NCBI GenBank assembly: GCA_036867785.1
Contig: CP145412.1
Span: 248,001-312,000, forward strand
DNA: 64,000 nucleotides
Origin: Plasmodiophora brassicae
Lineage: Eukaryota; Endomyxa: Phytomyxea; Phytomyxea; Plasmodiophorida
Reading direction: 5' to 3'
Shown here: one piece after another, positions 1 through 9,602 of the stretch
Numbering within the stretch: position 1 is the first letter of the stretch
Layout of the letters: the number at the start of each line of letters is the position of its first letter
The notes under the pieces: model-generated
The model's input: only the letters and a program-made list of their open reading frames with translations
What the model was told of the DNA's origin: nothing
Database searches by the model: none
Translations under genes and position numbers: made by a program

Positions 1-1050
1 CGCGATCGTCTTAGCATTTCAGGATGGTTTCACGTCCTGCAGGACGACGACCTGACTGACGAAGAACGCGCCAGCCGTCAGGAGCGGTCCAATGCTGGCG
101 ACGCCGCTCCGGCATCGTTGGAGCAGATCGTGTCGTCGACGGGCGGTAAGCCGTTCGCGCCGACCCTGCCGGCCGGCGACGACTCCGCCTGGGTCGACGA
201 CAACGGCGACGTCGTATTCCTGTCGGCCGACGAGGTCGACGAGCTGCGCCGGTTCGTCAACCCGCTGTACCTGAAGCCGTCCGTCATCATGCAGGCGAAC
301 GAGACTTTCGCATCGCAGGCGTCTATCCAGCTGACGTCGTTCCTGCGCGACGACGTCGCCGACCAGGTCCGGGACGCCATCGAGAAGGACGACGAACGGT
401 GCGGGTTCTTCGACGAACGCCTGTCGCCAGCCGTCTACGACAGCGGCGTTGTCGATGGTGTCTGGACGCCAACGGGCCCGCCACACATCCGTCGTTACGT
501 CGAGCTCGCCGAACAGAACGCCAGGGACGACAACGAGTCCGGGCGCGTGCTCCAGGCGCTTCGCGACGATCTGTTCAAGTCGTCGCACGCGTTCCGTCAC
601 CTTCTGTACCTGATCACGAGCTTCAGGCCGGTCGTGGAACGGGGCGCTGTGCGCCGATTCCGACCCGGCCTGGATTACACGCTGGCGACGTCGACGCCGG
701 CGCCGGATCCGACCACCGGCGACGTGTTCGACGGCGTCTTGGACGCGACGTTATGTTTCGTGGCGAACGGGGACGATGTCTGGGCGTCGGACGAGGTCGG
801 CGGGTTCGAATGCTACATGGTCCCCGACGACGACAACGAGGACCCGGCGCAGTACCGGGCCGCCGCCGACGTCGCCGACGGCACGCTGAGCGTCAGCGCC
901 GGCTGCAACGTCCTGAACCTGGTCCTGCGCCCGACGGGCGTGATGAAGTTCGTCAAGTACGTGTCGGCCAGCGCCCCTGGGTCCCGCTGGGACGTCGCCT
1001 GGGAGTACCGCGTTGTGCAGGACAGTGCCGACGACGTCGCCGAAGCGTGA
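1..1050 (+). CDS. OGFOD1: OGFOD1/Tpa1/Ofd1-type prolyl hydroxylase, 3' part
   Basis: The 5' end lies before the window; frame 1 is open from base 1 to the TGA at 1048-1050. In this family a 2-oxoglutarate/Fe(II) dioxygenase hydroxylates a proline of ribosomal protein uS12 and affects translation termination. The first residues read RLSISGWFH, the family signature that closes the catalytic N-terminal domain; the iron-binding histidines and aspartate would lie upstream and are not visible. The rest is the C-terminal double-stranded beta-helix domain: a linker, then an NPLYLKP-like start, a GGFECYM stretch, and the conserved GCNVLNLVLRPTGVMKFVKY followed by SRWDVAWEY. No intron is needed. The next gene starts 140 bp downstream on the same strand. 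Identity is very likely; enzyme activity cannot be judged from this part. Confidence 0.9.
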   Translation, partial: RDRLSISGWFHVLQDDDLTDEERASRQERSNAGDAAPASLEQIVSSTGGKPFAPTLPAGDDSAWVDDNGDVVFLSADEVDELRRFVNPLYLKPSVIMQANETFASQASIQLTSFLRDDVADQVRDAIEKDDERCGFFDERLSPAVYDSGVVDGVWTPTGPPHIRRYVELAEQNARDDNESGRVLQALRDDLFKSSHAFRHLLYLITSFRPVVERGAVRRFRPGLDYTLATSTPAPDPTTGDVFDGVLDATLCFVANGDDVWASDEVGGFECYMVPDDDNEDPAQYRAAADVADGTLSVSAGCNVLNLVLRPTGVMKFVKYVSASAPGSRWDVAWEYRVVQDSADDVAEA

Positions 1051-1190
1051 CACGTTAAATAAGAGCGGCCGTTTCGAAATAGCAAGCCAGCGCCCATGGG
1101 AGCGTGCTTTGCTGCGATCCTCATCAGCAGAGCAGCGCTGAAGGTGTGTGTGTGTCGATCAGTGCTGAGCGTCACAATTCGCTACGTGCC

Positions 1191-3008
1191 ATGCCGCCGA
1201 AGAAGGACGGGAAGGGCAGCAGCAAGAAGGCGAAGCTGGCCGCGAAGAAGGCGGAGGCGGCCGCCGAGAAGCAGCGCCTGGAAGAGGAGCGCCTCCGCCT
1301 GGAGGAGGAGGAGCGTCTGCGGAAGATCGAGGAGGCGCGCCTCGCCGCCGAGGCCGAGGCCGCCCGGCAGGCGCGCCTTGTCGTGAAGCGTGCCTCCGAT
1401 GTCGAGCGCATTGCGAAGGAGGTGGAGGATGACGCGCCGACCGAGGGCGCGTTCCGGGCGAAGAAGGAGGCCCTGGAGCACGAACAGGCCGAGCGCGTCA
1501 CGTGGGAGAAGGTGTTCCGATGCGACACGCTGCCGGACGCGACCGACGAACCCGACCTGAACTCGTACCTGACGTTGTGGCGCGAGGAGACGGCCGGCGC
1601 CGCCCGGCCCTGGCAGGCGATCCTGGCCGACTGCCAGGCGGGCGAGGACCTGCAGGTCCAGCTCGACGCGATCGCCTGCGCCGCCCGCCAGGTCATGGAC
1701 GAGGCGCGCGTCCAGTGGGCCATCGGCAAGTCCCGCGAGGTCGCCGCGATCACGCAGGCGGCGCTGGACGCGCTGACCGCCACGCTGCTCGTCGAGGCGG
1801 ACAGGGACGGGGCGACGACGACGAGCAGCATCCTGAAGCAGAGCGGGGCGGCGGACGCGCTCAAGTACGCGCTGTGGACCACCGGCCACGTCAAGCTGAA
1901 GCGGAACAAGGTCGTCGAGTTCGACGACGTCGGCGTGACGGTCGACCCGCCCAACATGCTGACGATGCAGAACGGGAACGGCATGGCCGTGCGCGTCGTG
2001 TACACGGGTCACGACCCGTTCGCGCACGACAACCGGTCGGCGCTGGCGTCGTACGGCGGCGTGTACCAGGTCGACGCCGTCGAGCTGCCGCTGCCGTCGT
2101 TCCTGATGCAGAACTGGATCGTCCGGGAGATCAACGACGCGTTCGGCGCCGTCCAGCTGCGGCCGTACCCGGGCCACGCCGCCGTCGACGCCACGACGCA
2201 GCCGGTGAAGCTGTCGTGGAGGATCTCGCGGCAGACGCTGGTGGACGACCTGCCGGTCGTCGGCTGGTGGGACGCGGCGGCGTCCGCCTGGTCCACCGAC
2301 GGCATCAGCGACGTGCGCCTGAACACGGTCGACCGTGTGATCTCGTTGCAATCGATGCAGCTGCGCCCGCTGGCGCTCCTGCACCCGAAGACGCTCGACT
2401 GCTCGTACAGGTCGTGGGGTGTGACGTCGCCGGCGCCAAACGTCGCCCGGGTCAGCGTCGAGGGCGGCCGGATGGTCGTCGAGATCGAGCTGCGCGACGA
2501 CCGGTGCACGTTGGTGCGCCCGCAGGCGCCCGAGCTGTCGCACCTGGGCAAGCCGGCGCGCCCGGCCGCGTTCCTCGCCGACCTGAAGCGATGCGGAATC
2601 GCGCTGATGCCCGGCAGCGCCGCCAAGCGCCAGGACGTCGAGCTGTTCGCCTACCGGAACATGGCGCGCGTGGCCGGCGTGTTCCCGATCAGGTTCAGCG
2701 CGTGGAACGCGAAGCTGGGCCCCGAGGTGACCGCGTTCGAGCTGCAGGCGGGCGACGACGCCGGCGACCGCGACGAATGGTTGACCATCTGTCATACGTC
2801 GACGAGCGCGTTCGTCGGCAGGCGCTGCGAGGTCTGGGACGACGACGAGCCCGAGATGGACGGCGAGGTGCGGCATGCGAGCCTGCGGCGCGCGCTGGCG
2901 TCACGCACGACGGCGGAGCAGAGCGCGCGCCTCGACACGCAGACGACCGCGTTCGTCGAGTCCATGAGGGCTCTGCTGACGTTGCTGCGCCCGCTGGCAT
3001 CCTCCTAA
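1191..3008 (+). CDS. DNAI7: DNAI7 / CASC1 / IC97-like axonemal dynein protein
   Basis: Single exon, 605 aa, from ATG at 1191 to TAA at 3008. The family is associated with inner-arm dynein in motile cilia (IC97 in Chlamydomonas). The start MPPKKDGKGSSKKAKLA is the typical lysine-rich beginning, followed by a Glu/Arg-rich coiled coil (residues about 25-90). Then come the CASC1 N-terminal block with DLNSYLTLWREE (about 120) and the C-terminal block with WRISRQTLVDDLPVVGWWD, then ISDVRLNTV and EIELRDDRCTLV. An open frame extends upstream to 1104, but the MPPKK start agrees with homologues. Length is close to that of homologues. It converges on the minus-strand STK19 gene. Its presence implies that the organism builds a motile cilium. 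Confidence 0.88.
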   Translation: MPPKKDGKGSSKKAKLAAKKAEAAAEKQRLEEERLRLEEEERLRKIEEARLAAEAEAARQARLVVKRASDVERIAKEVEDDAPTEGAFRAKKEALEHEQAERVTWEKVFRCDTLPDATDEPDLNSYLTLWREETAGAARPWQAILADCQAGEDLQVQLDAIACAARQVMDEARVQWAIGKSREVAAITQAALDALTATLLVEADRDGATTTSSILKQSGAADALKYALWTTGHVKLKRNKVVEFDDVGVTVDPPNMLTMQNGNGMAVRVVYTGHDPFAHDNRSALASYGGVYQVDAVELPLPSFLMQNWIVREINDAFGAVQLRPYPGHAAVDATTQPVKLSWRISRQTLVDDLPVVGWWDAAASAWSTDGISDVRLNTVDRVISLQSMQLRPLALLHPKTLDCSYRSWGVTSPAPNVARVSVEGGRMVVEIELRDDRCTLVRPQAPELSHLGKPARPAAFLADLKRCGIALMPGSAAKRQDVELFAYRNMARVAGVFPIRFSAWNAKLGPEVTAFELQAGDDAGDRDEWLTICHTSTSAFVGRRCEVWDDDEPEMDGEVRHASLRRALASRTTAEQSARLDTQTTAFVESMRALLTLLRPLASS

Positions 3009-3154
3009 AGACAGGCCTTCGCAAAAAACGCGCCCGCAGAGTCACGCAAAAAGAAACGCGCGACAGTAACACAAAACGTGCGCACAGTGGAAACCACAGA
3101 AAGTGCGTACAGTTGAGTGGGCTCGGCGCATGTTGCAGTCTGTCCTGGGAAACC

Positions 3155-4171
3155 TCACGGTACATTATCAACGATTTCAAGCAGGGGCCCCTGTCCGTCG
3201 GCAGCGGGAACGCGCCTGACGGCCCCCAGGCAGACCAGGTCGCGAACAAGGTACGCGGCCGTTAGCGTAGACCGCTTCAGCGGCTTCGCCGCGAGCACCT
3301 GATGAAACGGATCAAACGTCAGCGTCGACGGCTGACCATGGCGCCGTTGCGCACGGCTACGGATTCGGTCCTGCTGGATCGCCCACGTCGACGAACGGCG
3401 GATTTCATTTCCTGGCGCCCCGCTGCGAGCTGGGCGGCGAACTCGCCCGCGTTCGGCACCGAAAACCAGAACGAGGTCGCGTCGCGACGAATGATGACTC
3501 CCTCGGCGAACAGTATCCTTCGGGACGGGTCAGCTGACGCGGACCCGCTCTGTGTCGCAACGCTCATACGAAATGCCCGCCTCGACGTCCACGCCCGCGA
3601 AGCAGTCGCGAATCAGGTGGCCCCGTTCGAGAAAGAAGCCGGTATGCGCAGGCAGGACCCGATCGAAAAACGATGCTACAAACGACGATGGTATCCATCA
3701 TCGGCTGTCCGGCACGGCGACACGGATTCGGTACGCACCCATGACTGATTTCGTGGCAGATGTGACGCGGCCTGTCTCCAATTTGACGTTGAAGAACTCG
3801 ATGAGGTCGCTGGTCAGCACGACGCCGACTTCCGCGTCGTGGCCGATGCGCATCAACCTGCAGACGTTCGCTTCCGCCATCGACCGCAACTCGCCCTCGA
3901 CCTGACGCCGGTCGTACACCACATCGTAAATGTGGTGTTTCAGCACGACTGGAGGCGTTCGCCCTGATGACGATCGTCAGTTGTCCTCCATGAACGTCCG
4001 GCAGGCCAGCGCATGACGCGGCCCACCTTTGAACGGGAACTCGTTCCGCAGCAGGTGGATGGCGGCGAGCGTGTCCGATACAGCCATCGAAGCCGTATCG
4101 GCGTCGTCCAGCGGTCGATGCTGCTCGGCATCTGCTGCGGGGCGCGCGCGTTTGCGACGGCGCATCATCAT
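3155..4171 (-). CDS. STK19: STK19-like winged-helix protein (five exons)
   Basis: No single frame shows this gene. Five minus-strand exons join in phase: 4171-4018, 3948-3739, 3675-3570, 3517-3397 and 3298-3155, giving 244 aa, close to the 254-aa form of human STK19. Exon 1 begins with three Met codons, a basic stretch and DTLAAIHLLRNEFPFKGG. Exon 2 has LVLKHHIYDVVYDRRQVEGE (the family's RHQLYS..DR..VDREL block). Exon 3 has ASFFDRVLPAHTGFFLERG. Exon 4 has GVIIRRDATSFWFSVPNAGE then AAGRQE. Exon 5 ends TAAYLVRDLVCLGAVRRV. STK19 was first called a kinase but is now known as a DNA-binding winged-helix factor in transcription-coupled repair. The first three introns are 69, 63 and 52 bp with GT-AG ends; the fourth (98 bp) is the least certain junction. 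Confidence 0.82.
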
Positions 4172-4475
4172 CCGCCGGACAGATCCGCGCGCGCGCGGCT
4201 TGGCAGACCAGCGCCGCCGACTGCGGGACTGCACGCGGGACGGCCGCATCATGGACCGGCCGCACCTCGCAATGCGAAAGCAACGCCCGGACGACCACAG
4301 GGCACACGCGTTCCGGTTCCGGCACCCACCAGCTGGGCGTTTCCGACAGGTGCAAGCACAGAGATTTGTTACATAGGGGCACCGTTTCATTAACGCACGG
4401 AGCCTCACGTTGTCATCATTACCGTTTAGATGATACGGTTTGCGATCGCTAACGTCGTACCAGTGTCGTGTGTTT
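4172..4475. other. Divergent intergenic region
   Basis: About 300 bp between the divergently transcribed STK19-like and GT34 genes. It must carry both promoters, but no core promoter motif could be singled out. Long frames here are shadows without family similarity. Confidence 0.6.
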
Positions 4476-5735
4476 ATGCAGCAGCACAGCATGCGGCAGC
4501 ACGCCGTGCCAGCACGCATGCACTGTGCCCGTAACGCACTCTTCGTGTGGGCTCTGCTTGCTGTAGTATCTCTTGCCATCTGTACATTCGTGCTTGTCAA
4601 TGTCCGCCTGGCAGCAGACGTGACGAGTGTCAGGGAGCGGTCGGCAGCTGGCTGCCAGGTCGAGCGTGCTGTGGCCCGGCCGCGTATTGCAATCGTGACT
4701 GCGGCCACGCCCGACCGGATCAGCATGTATCAGCCGGCGACGAACTCGAAACAGTGCTACGCGCTACGCCATGGATATGATTTCATATTCGACACGAATG
4801 CGGCGACGTCGTCGCTGAACCCGTGGTGGAGGAAGGTGATGGCCACGAAGAAGTACCTGCCGTTCTACGACTGGGTCTTCTGGATGGACGCCGACACGCT
4901 AGTCACGAATTACACGGTGCGCCTCGAGTGGTTCCTGCCCGAAAACGGCGCCGACACCCACCTGGTCGTCACCGACCATAACATTGCCTTGAACGACGGC
5001 GCCTTCTTCCTCCGAAACAGCGACTGGTCGACAAGGCATGGGGCGGACACCATTGACGTTCAGTTCGATTCATGACAGCATTGTCAGGTTTCTTGACAGG
5101 TGGTTGGAGTTGGGTCTAGAAGTGCATAACCGGGGCCAGCGATGGGCATGGGACGATCAGGGTGCGTTCTACGAACTGCTTCTTATCGAAGCACATTCCA
5201 GGTTCGATGTTTAACGTGCAACGAGACCCACCAGTCTTATTCAGAAACAGTCCTGGCCACGTGGAATACGACAACGAGTGTTCTAGGAGCAATCGCTGCT
5301 GCGAGTACCTGCCTCTGCAGCGCTGTTTCAATCGAAGGTTTGCCCTGCTTAAGAGGCGACGCTGTCTCGCATTCACGCTGCATGGCATGTGGCAGGCTGG
5401 AGCAGACGGGAAGCGTGTTCGGCGACCGTCATGTTCCGCATGTGACGTTCATCGACCCGCGGTACCATCCGGTCCCGTCAGAACCCGGCAACGCCTGGGT
5501 CCGCGGCGGATTCGACCAATACCGCGAGGTCGAGTTCCAGGGCGAGGTCTGGATCTACGGCGAATGGTCGAAGGAGAATTTCTGGCACAGGGGCGACTTC
5601 GTGCTGCACTCCAGCGCGAAATCGTTTATGAAAGCGTTCGTCCCCGACGCATTCACCGATTCGTGCGCGTTGGCGCTCGCCATGGACGTGCCGCCGCGTC
5701 GCACCCTCAAACTTCAACGGCCGCCAGTGACATAA
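4476..5735 (+). CDS. GT34-family glycosyltransferase (type II membrane)
   Basis: Galactosyl/mannosyltransferase of the GMA12/MNN10 family (GT34), expected in the Golgi. I chose the ATG at 4476. The protein has a short cytosolic tail, one membrane anchor (ALFVWALLAVVSLAICTFVL), a stem, and a catalytic domain with YDWVFWMDADTLVTN (the DxD motif) and NDGAFFLRNSDW. Exon 1 joins an exon at about 5091 that reads LDRWLELGLEVHNRGQRWAW then DDQGAFYELL, matching the family's W.DQ.A block; the intron of about 65 bp contains the in-frame stop at 5075. One or two further short introns lie between 5200 and 5420. The final exon reads HVTFIDPRYHP, then EFQGEVWIYGE and HRGDFVLHSS, and stops at 5735. The family is clear; the middle junctions are uncertain. 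Confidence 0.75.
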
Positions 5736-5899
5736 TATATGACAAAGCGGCCTAATGTTTTCAGCAGCCGCCGCGCAGGTCAGTGCAGCCACGGATTATA
5801 TGAAAGGAGGCCCTAATGTACACGAGGTGCTGCGCTACCCCCTGACCGGTACGCAGCAACGCAGCCTTCGGAAACTCGGCGTCACACACACCTCATCGG

Positions 5900-7605
5900 A
5901 TGTGGGCGCACAACAATGCCGCAGCGGCGGACGAGGTCGCTCCGGTCGTCGTCGACGACCGGAAGCCGCGCGGGTGTAGTAGGACCTGGCCCTGGATCGC
6001 GGGCCTGCTCCGGTTCCTGGGTCCCGGCGGCATGAGTAGGGCAATCAGCGATTCGTCAGAGGCGTCCCGCGTGCTGAACTCGTGAGGTAGTTGCCGTCGG
6101 GTATATGGACCCGGGGAACTGGGCAACGGACCTGCAGGCGGGGTCCCAGTTTCAGTACGCTCTTCTCTCTGCCGTTCTCCTCTCCAGCATATGCGCAATG
6201 CTGTTGCAAGCGTTGGCGATCCGGCTCGGCATTGTCTCCGGGTTGGACCTTCCGTCCATGTGCCGCAGGCATTTCAGCCCCACCGTCAACATCGTTCTGT
6301 ACATTGCCGCCGAAATCGCCATCGTCGCCTGCGACCTGGCCGAGGTGATCGGGTCGGCGCTGGCGCTGAACTTGCTGTTTGGAATCCCGCTCGCCGCTGG
6401 CGTCCTGCTGACCTCGTTCGACATCCTTGTAATACTGGCCGGGTTTGGCCCGAAACACCTACGCCAGTTCGAGTTCATGATCGTCGCCCTGATCTCAGTG
6501 GTCGGCATCTGCTTCGCGGTCATGATCGGCCGGGCGTCCCCGTCGTGGCCGGATATCGCCGTGGGCCTCATACCGACATCGGCGCTCTTCGCGAACGACG
6601 CCCTGTTCGTCACGCTCGGCATCGTTGGCGCTACCGTCATGCCGCACAACCTCTACCTGCACTCGCACCTGGTCCTCTACAGGTACCAGTCGCAGTCCCC
6701 GCTGGAGATGTTCGGCCGGATCGGCGCGTCCGCTCCCGACGTTGACGACGTGTCGGCGCCGGACGCCATCCGCCCCGCGTTCCACAAATCAGTGATCCCT
6801 CGCAGCATTGCCTTCGCCCAGATCGACAGCTGCGTGGCTCTGGTGTTCGCATTTTTCGGTGTGTCTCGGCTCGGCACGTGCGCACCGACCCGGGCCGGCT
6901 ACTGACGCGCGGCTGTTGCAGTCAACGCCGCCATCCTCATCGTTGCCGCTGCAGCGCTGTACAACTCCGGGACCGTGGTCGATGACATTCCCGGCGCGTA
7001 CGCCATCTTGACGTCGCAGCTCGGGCAGTGGGTCGGCATCGTCTTCGCCGTCGCCCTGCTGTGCAGCGGGCAGAGTTCGATGATCACCGCGACGCTCGCC
7101 GGGCAGGTCGTCATGCAGGGGTTCCTGGGCCCATCGTTCCGGGTCCCAGCTTGGGCCAGGCGATTGGTACGATCCGTGGCCCTTCTCTGCGGGCAGGGGG
7201 GTTGAAAACATACGTTGTCCAATAGGTGTCCAGAGGGATCGCAATCGTCCCGGCGCTGCTGACCACCATGCTCGGCAATGACGCCCAGCTGAACAACTTG
7301 CTGGTCGTATCGCAGGTCATTCTGTCTCTGCAATTGCCGTTCGCCATGTGGCCGCTAATTTACTTCACGTCGCGACGTTGTCGGTGACATGACCATCGTA
7401 CCGACGTACCCCGATGGCTGAACTGGCATGCCGCGCAGACTGCATGCGCGTTTGCTTCGAAAGCAGCAGCGATGACGACGACGACATGGTTGAGACAAAG
7501 TCGTTCCCGAACAGCCCGTTGGTGACGGTCGCCAGTGCGATCGTCGCTCTTTTAATTACGGCCCTCAACCTGCTTCTCGTTGTCACATGGGTCTTCCATC
7601 GCTAA
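5900..7605 (+). CDS. Nramp-family divalent metal transporter
   Basis: Five exons join in phase: 5900-6035, 6091-6858, 6922-7166, 7226-7379 and 7439-7605. Nramp proteins cotransport Mn2+ or Fe2+ with protons. TM1 carries GYMDPGNWATDLQAG with the metal-binding DPGN motif, and TM6 carries GATVMPHNLYLHSHL with MPHN. Exon 3 continues with VNAAILIVAAAALYNSG and GQSSMITATLAGQVVMQGF. Exon 4 has GIAIVPALLTTMLGNDAQLN, and exon 5 ends in ALLITALNLLLVVTWVF. All four introns are 55-63 bp with GT-AG ends. The N-terminus is short and polar with a basic WPWIAGLLRFLGPGG lead-in. An acidic loop (SSSDDDDD) precedes the last helix. Metal uptake is the family role; the organelle cannot be told from sequence. Confidence 0.9.
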
Positions 7606-8004
7606 ACTTACTGGTCATCTGTATACGTTCACGTTTATCTTCCCGGCGTACCAGGGTGTACCTATACTTGTACACCTGCCGTTCGGGCGGCGTCTTCGCA
7701 TCGCGTGAGCAGAGTGGGCGGGCCGAAGCCCGATCAGCAGCCGACGGTTTGGACGTTCCGCTGGTGCTGCGGATGGGGCACCTGGCTGCGGGCGCACCAG
7801 ACCAGTCCGAGGGCGAAAGCGATATGAGCAGCTCGGGCGACGACGTTTGGTGATGGCTCAGACCATGACGACGATCTTACGGCACTGTTACCCGTCGTCG
7901 CCGATGACTATGCTGGTGACAATGGTATACAGCGTCTGCTGGCTGCCAGGTCGGATTGTGAGATCCGAGATTTGCTAGTCAGCGATCTGACAAGGCGCCG
8001 TGAA

Positions 8005-8044
<40 letters not shown>

Positions 8045-8869
8045 TTCAAGTGAAGTAGACGCCAATACGCCAGCTGCTTCAACGGTTCAAGGACCAAATG
8101 ATCAGCGCCGGTCGCGAAGCTGGAATCGCTGTCGACCATGGCAGTATCATGCCGTACCCAGCGACGAACTCCGAAATGATGAACGTGGTTCCCGCTGACG
8201 ACCACCGACAGTATACCCTTGAACCATCACCGGCAAGCAATAAGGTCGTCGTCGTCGATTTCAAACTGGCCGGAGCCGCGAACCGATGGGCAGATGCCTA
8301 CCAGGCCGTCACGTGTTCGGGCGTCATGCTCATCAACGGGGCCGCAAACCAAATGCACTCTTCAATCATCAAGCCGTGCACCAGACGTCAATATTCCTGG
8401 AACTGGGTGGAAGGCACCCCGGCCTGGCAGTGCCGCCCTATCACCTCGGATCATACGAAACGTTCGGACGTATACATGTTGGTAGCATGCGCGCCAGAAA
8501 CATCTCATGCGCACGGTCGGCAACACGATGTCACGCAACCCGGACCACGCCCTCCCAAGTTCCCCCAACCCGCCCAATTTGCGCATGACAGGCCGGCACT
8601 GCCAGGCCGTGGAAAGATTGCGTTCTGCAAGTGGTCCCCACGGTCCTCGGACCCGAGACCGAGGCGCCTGCGTGAAAAGCGCGAAACCCAAATAAACTAA
8701 CAACGCTTCTCTACATCGGGGGCGACGTGGATGCCCCGGCACCGCGGACTGTCATTCGAAACGAGACACTGTCTCTGCCTCGGCGGCCTCAAACAACGCT
8801 GGAACGTAGATGTCGATCATAGCGTAGGATCAGACAGTGCTCGTCAACTACAAATTGCCGACAACGGGT
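7606..8869. other. Long non-coding stretch
   Basis: No supported gene. The longest frame (8098-8700, plus) has no recognisable domain, a patchy composition and several competing frames. The only clear structure is the GT microsatellite. Confidence 0.5.
8007..8042. repeat. (GT)18 microsatellite
   Basis: An uninterrupted GT dinucleotide run of 36 bp in a non-coding stretch. Confidence 0.97.
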
Positions 8870-9530
8870 GCGAACGATTCGAATAGTTCGACGTCGCGGA
8901 AATTCACTTTCATAAACCCCCCACAGAGTATTTGTCAAGTTTTGAGTCGAGAACTGCGACACCAGAGATTTCGAAGCAGACACTTTAGCCCGGAACAGAG
9001 GCAAGTTCACTCCTATTCGTTCGATGCTCACGGGGGCGCGGCTGCAGGAATGAATCCGAATGCGAGCCCCCTGTCGACAACTTTCATGCTGATGCCCCAG
9101 CGGTTCGCGAGGCACGTACAGGATCAGCGAAAGCAACGCGCTGGAGCGGCTCTCCTGGGCAGGGTGTTCATGGAAGCGCCTCTGTCGTCAGCTGAACTGA
9201 CGACGTTGGCGATGCCATTTGCAGGACGGCGTTACTGAGGATGCTGATATGCGTCGGCAGGGAGTGGTATCCGCTCGTGTTGAACAGCAGTGTCAGGCCC
9301 TGGCTCGAGACGAATACCCGGCACCAGAGCGCTGTTTCCCATCAGGGTAGTTCATCAGCAGCTCGTTCATGACGTCCGCCTTCGACGTCGCATTCGGCAG
9401 GTACTGCATCGGCGGCGGCGGCTTGGCGCTGTCCAGAACGGATTTGAACAAGCTGGGAGAATCCAGGAACTCGGCCAGTATTGGGGATACGCCGCCACCA
9501 CGGTTAGGTATACGTAGCACATGCACAGCG
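8870..9530 (-). pseudogene. Relic of an ABCA-type ABC transporter
   Basis: The minus strand encodes only the extracellular end of an ABCA half-transporter. It reads EFLDSPSLFKSVLDSA, NELLMNYPDGKQRSGAG and, directly after, LTLLFNTSGYHSLPTHISIL then SNAVLQM, which follows the family's FN..a.H..P..ln.lsNa.L pattern. Further down, weaker pieces in other frames (MKVVDRGLAFGFIPAA, then EISGVAVL) resemble the following membrane helix and the (QL)ISGVS segment, but frame changes and stops separate them. No Walker A, signature or Walker B motif is found on either side, and the plus-strand glycosyltransferase begins at 9603. The piece is therefore most likely a decaying host-gene fragment. An alternative is a multi-exon gene cut by rearrangement. 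Confidence 0.5.
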
Positions 9531-9602
9531 TTTGCATAGCATGTTTGTAATGGCGCGCGGTGCGTACGGCTGAGGTTCCTACTTCTCTGCGGACGCTACA
9601 GT

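Noticed and set aside
1182-2876. 564-aa frame on the minus strand
   Set aside because: It is the antisense shadow of the DNAI7 gene: Arg/Val/Leu-rich, low complexity, no domain, caused by GC-rich codons.
8098-8700. 200-aa plus-strand ORF
   Set aside because: No domain, mixed composition and no splice support; other frames in the same place look equally likely.
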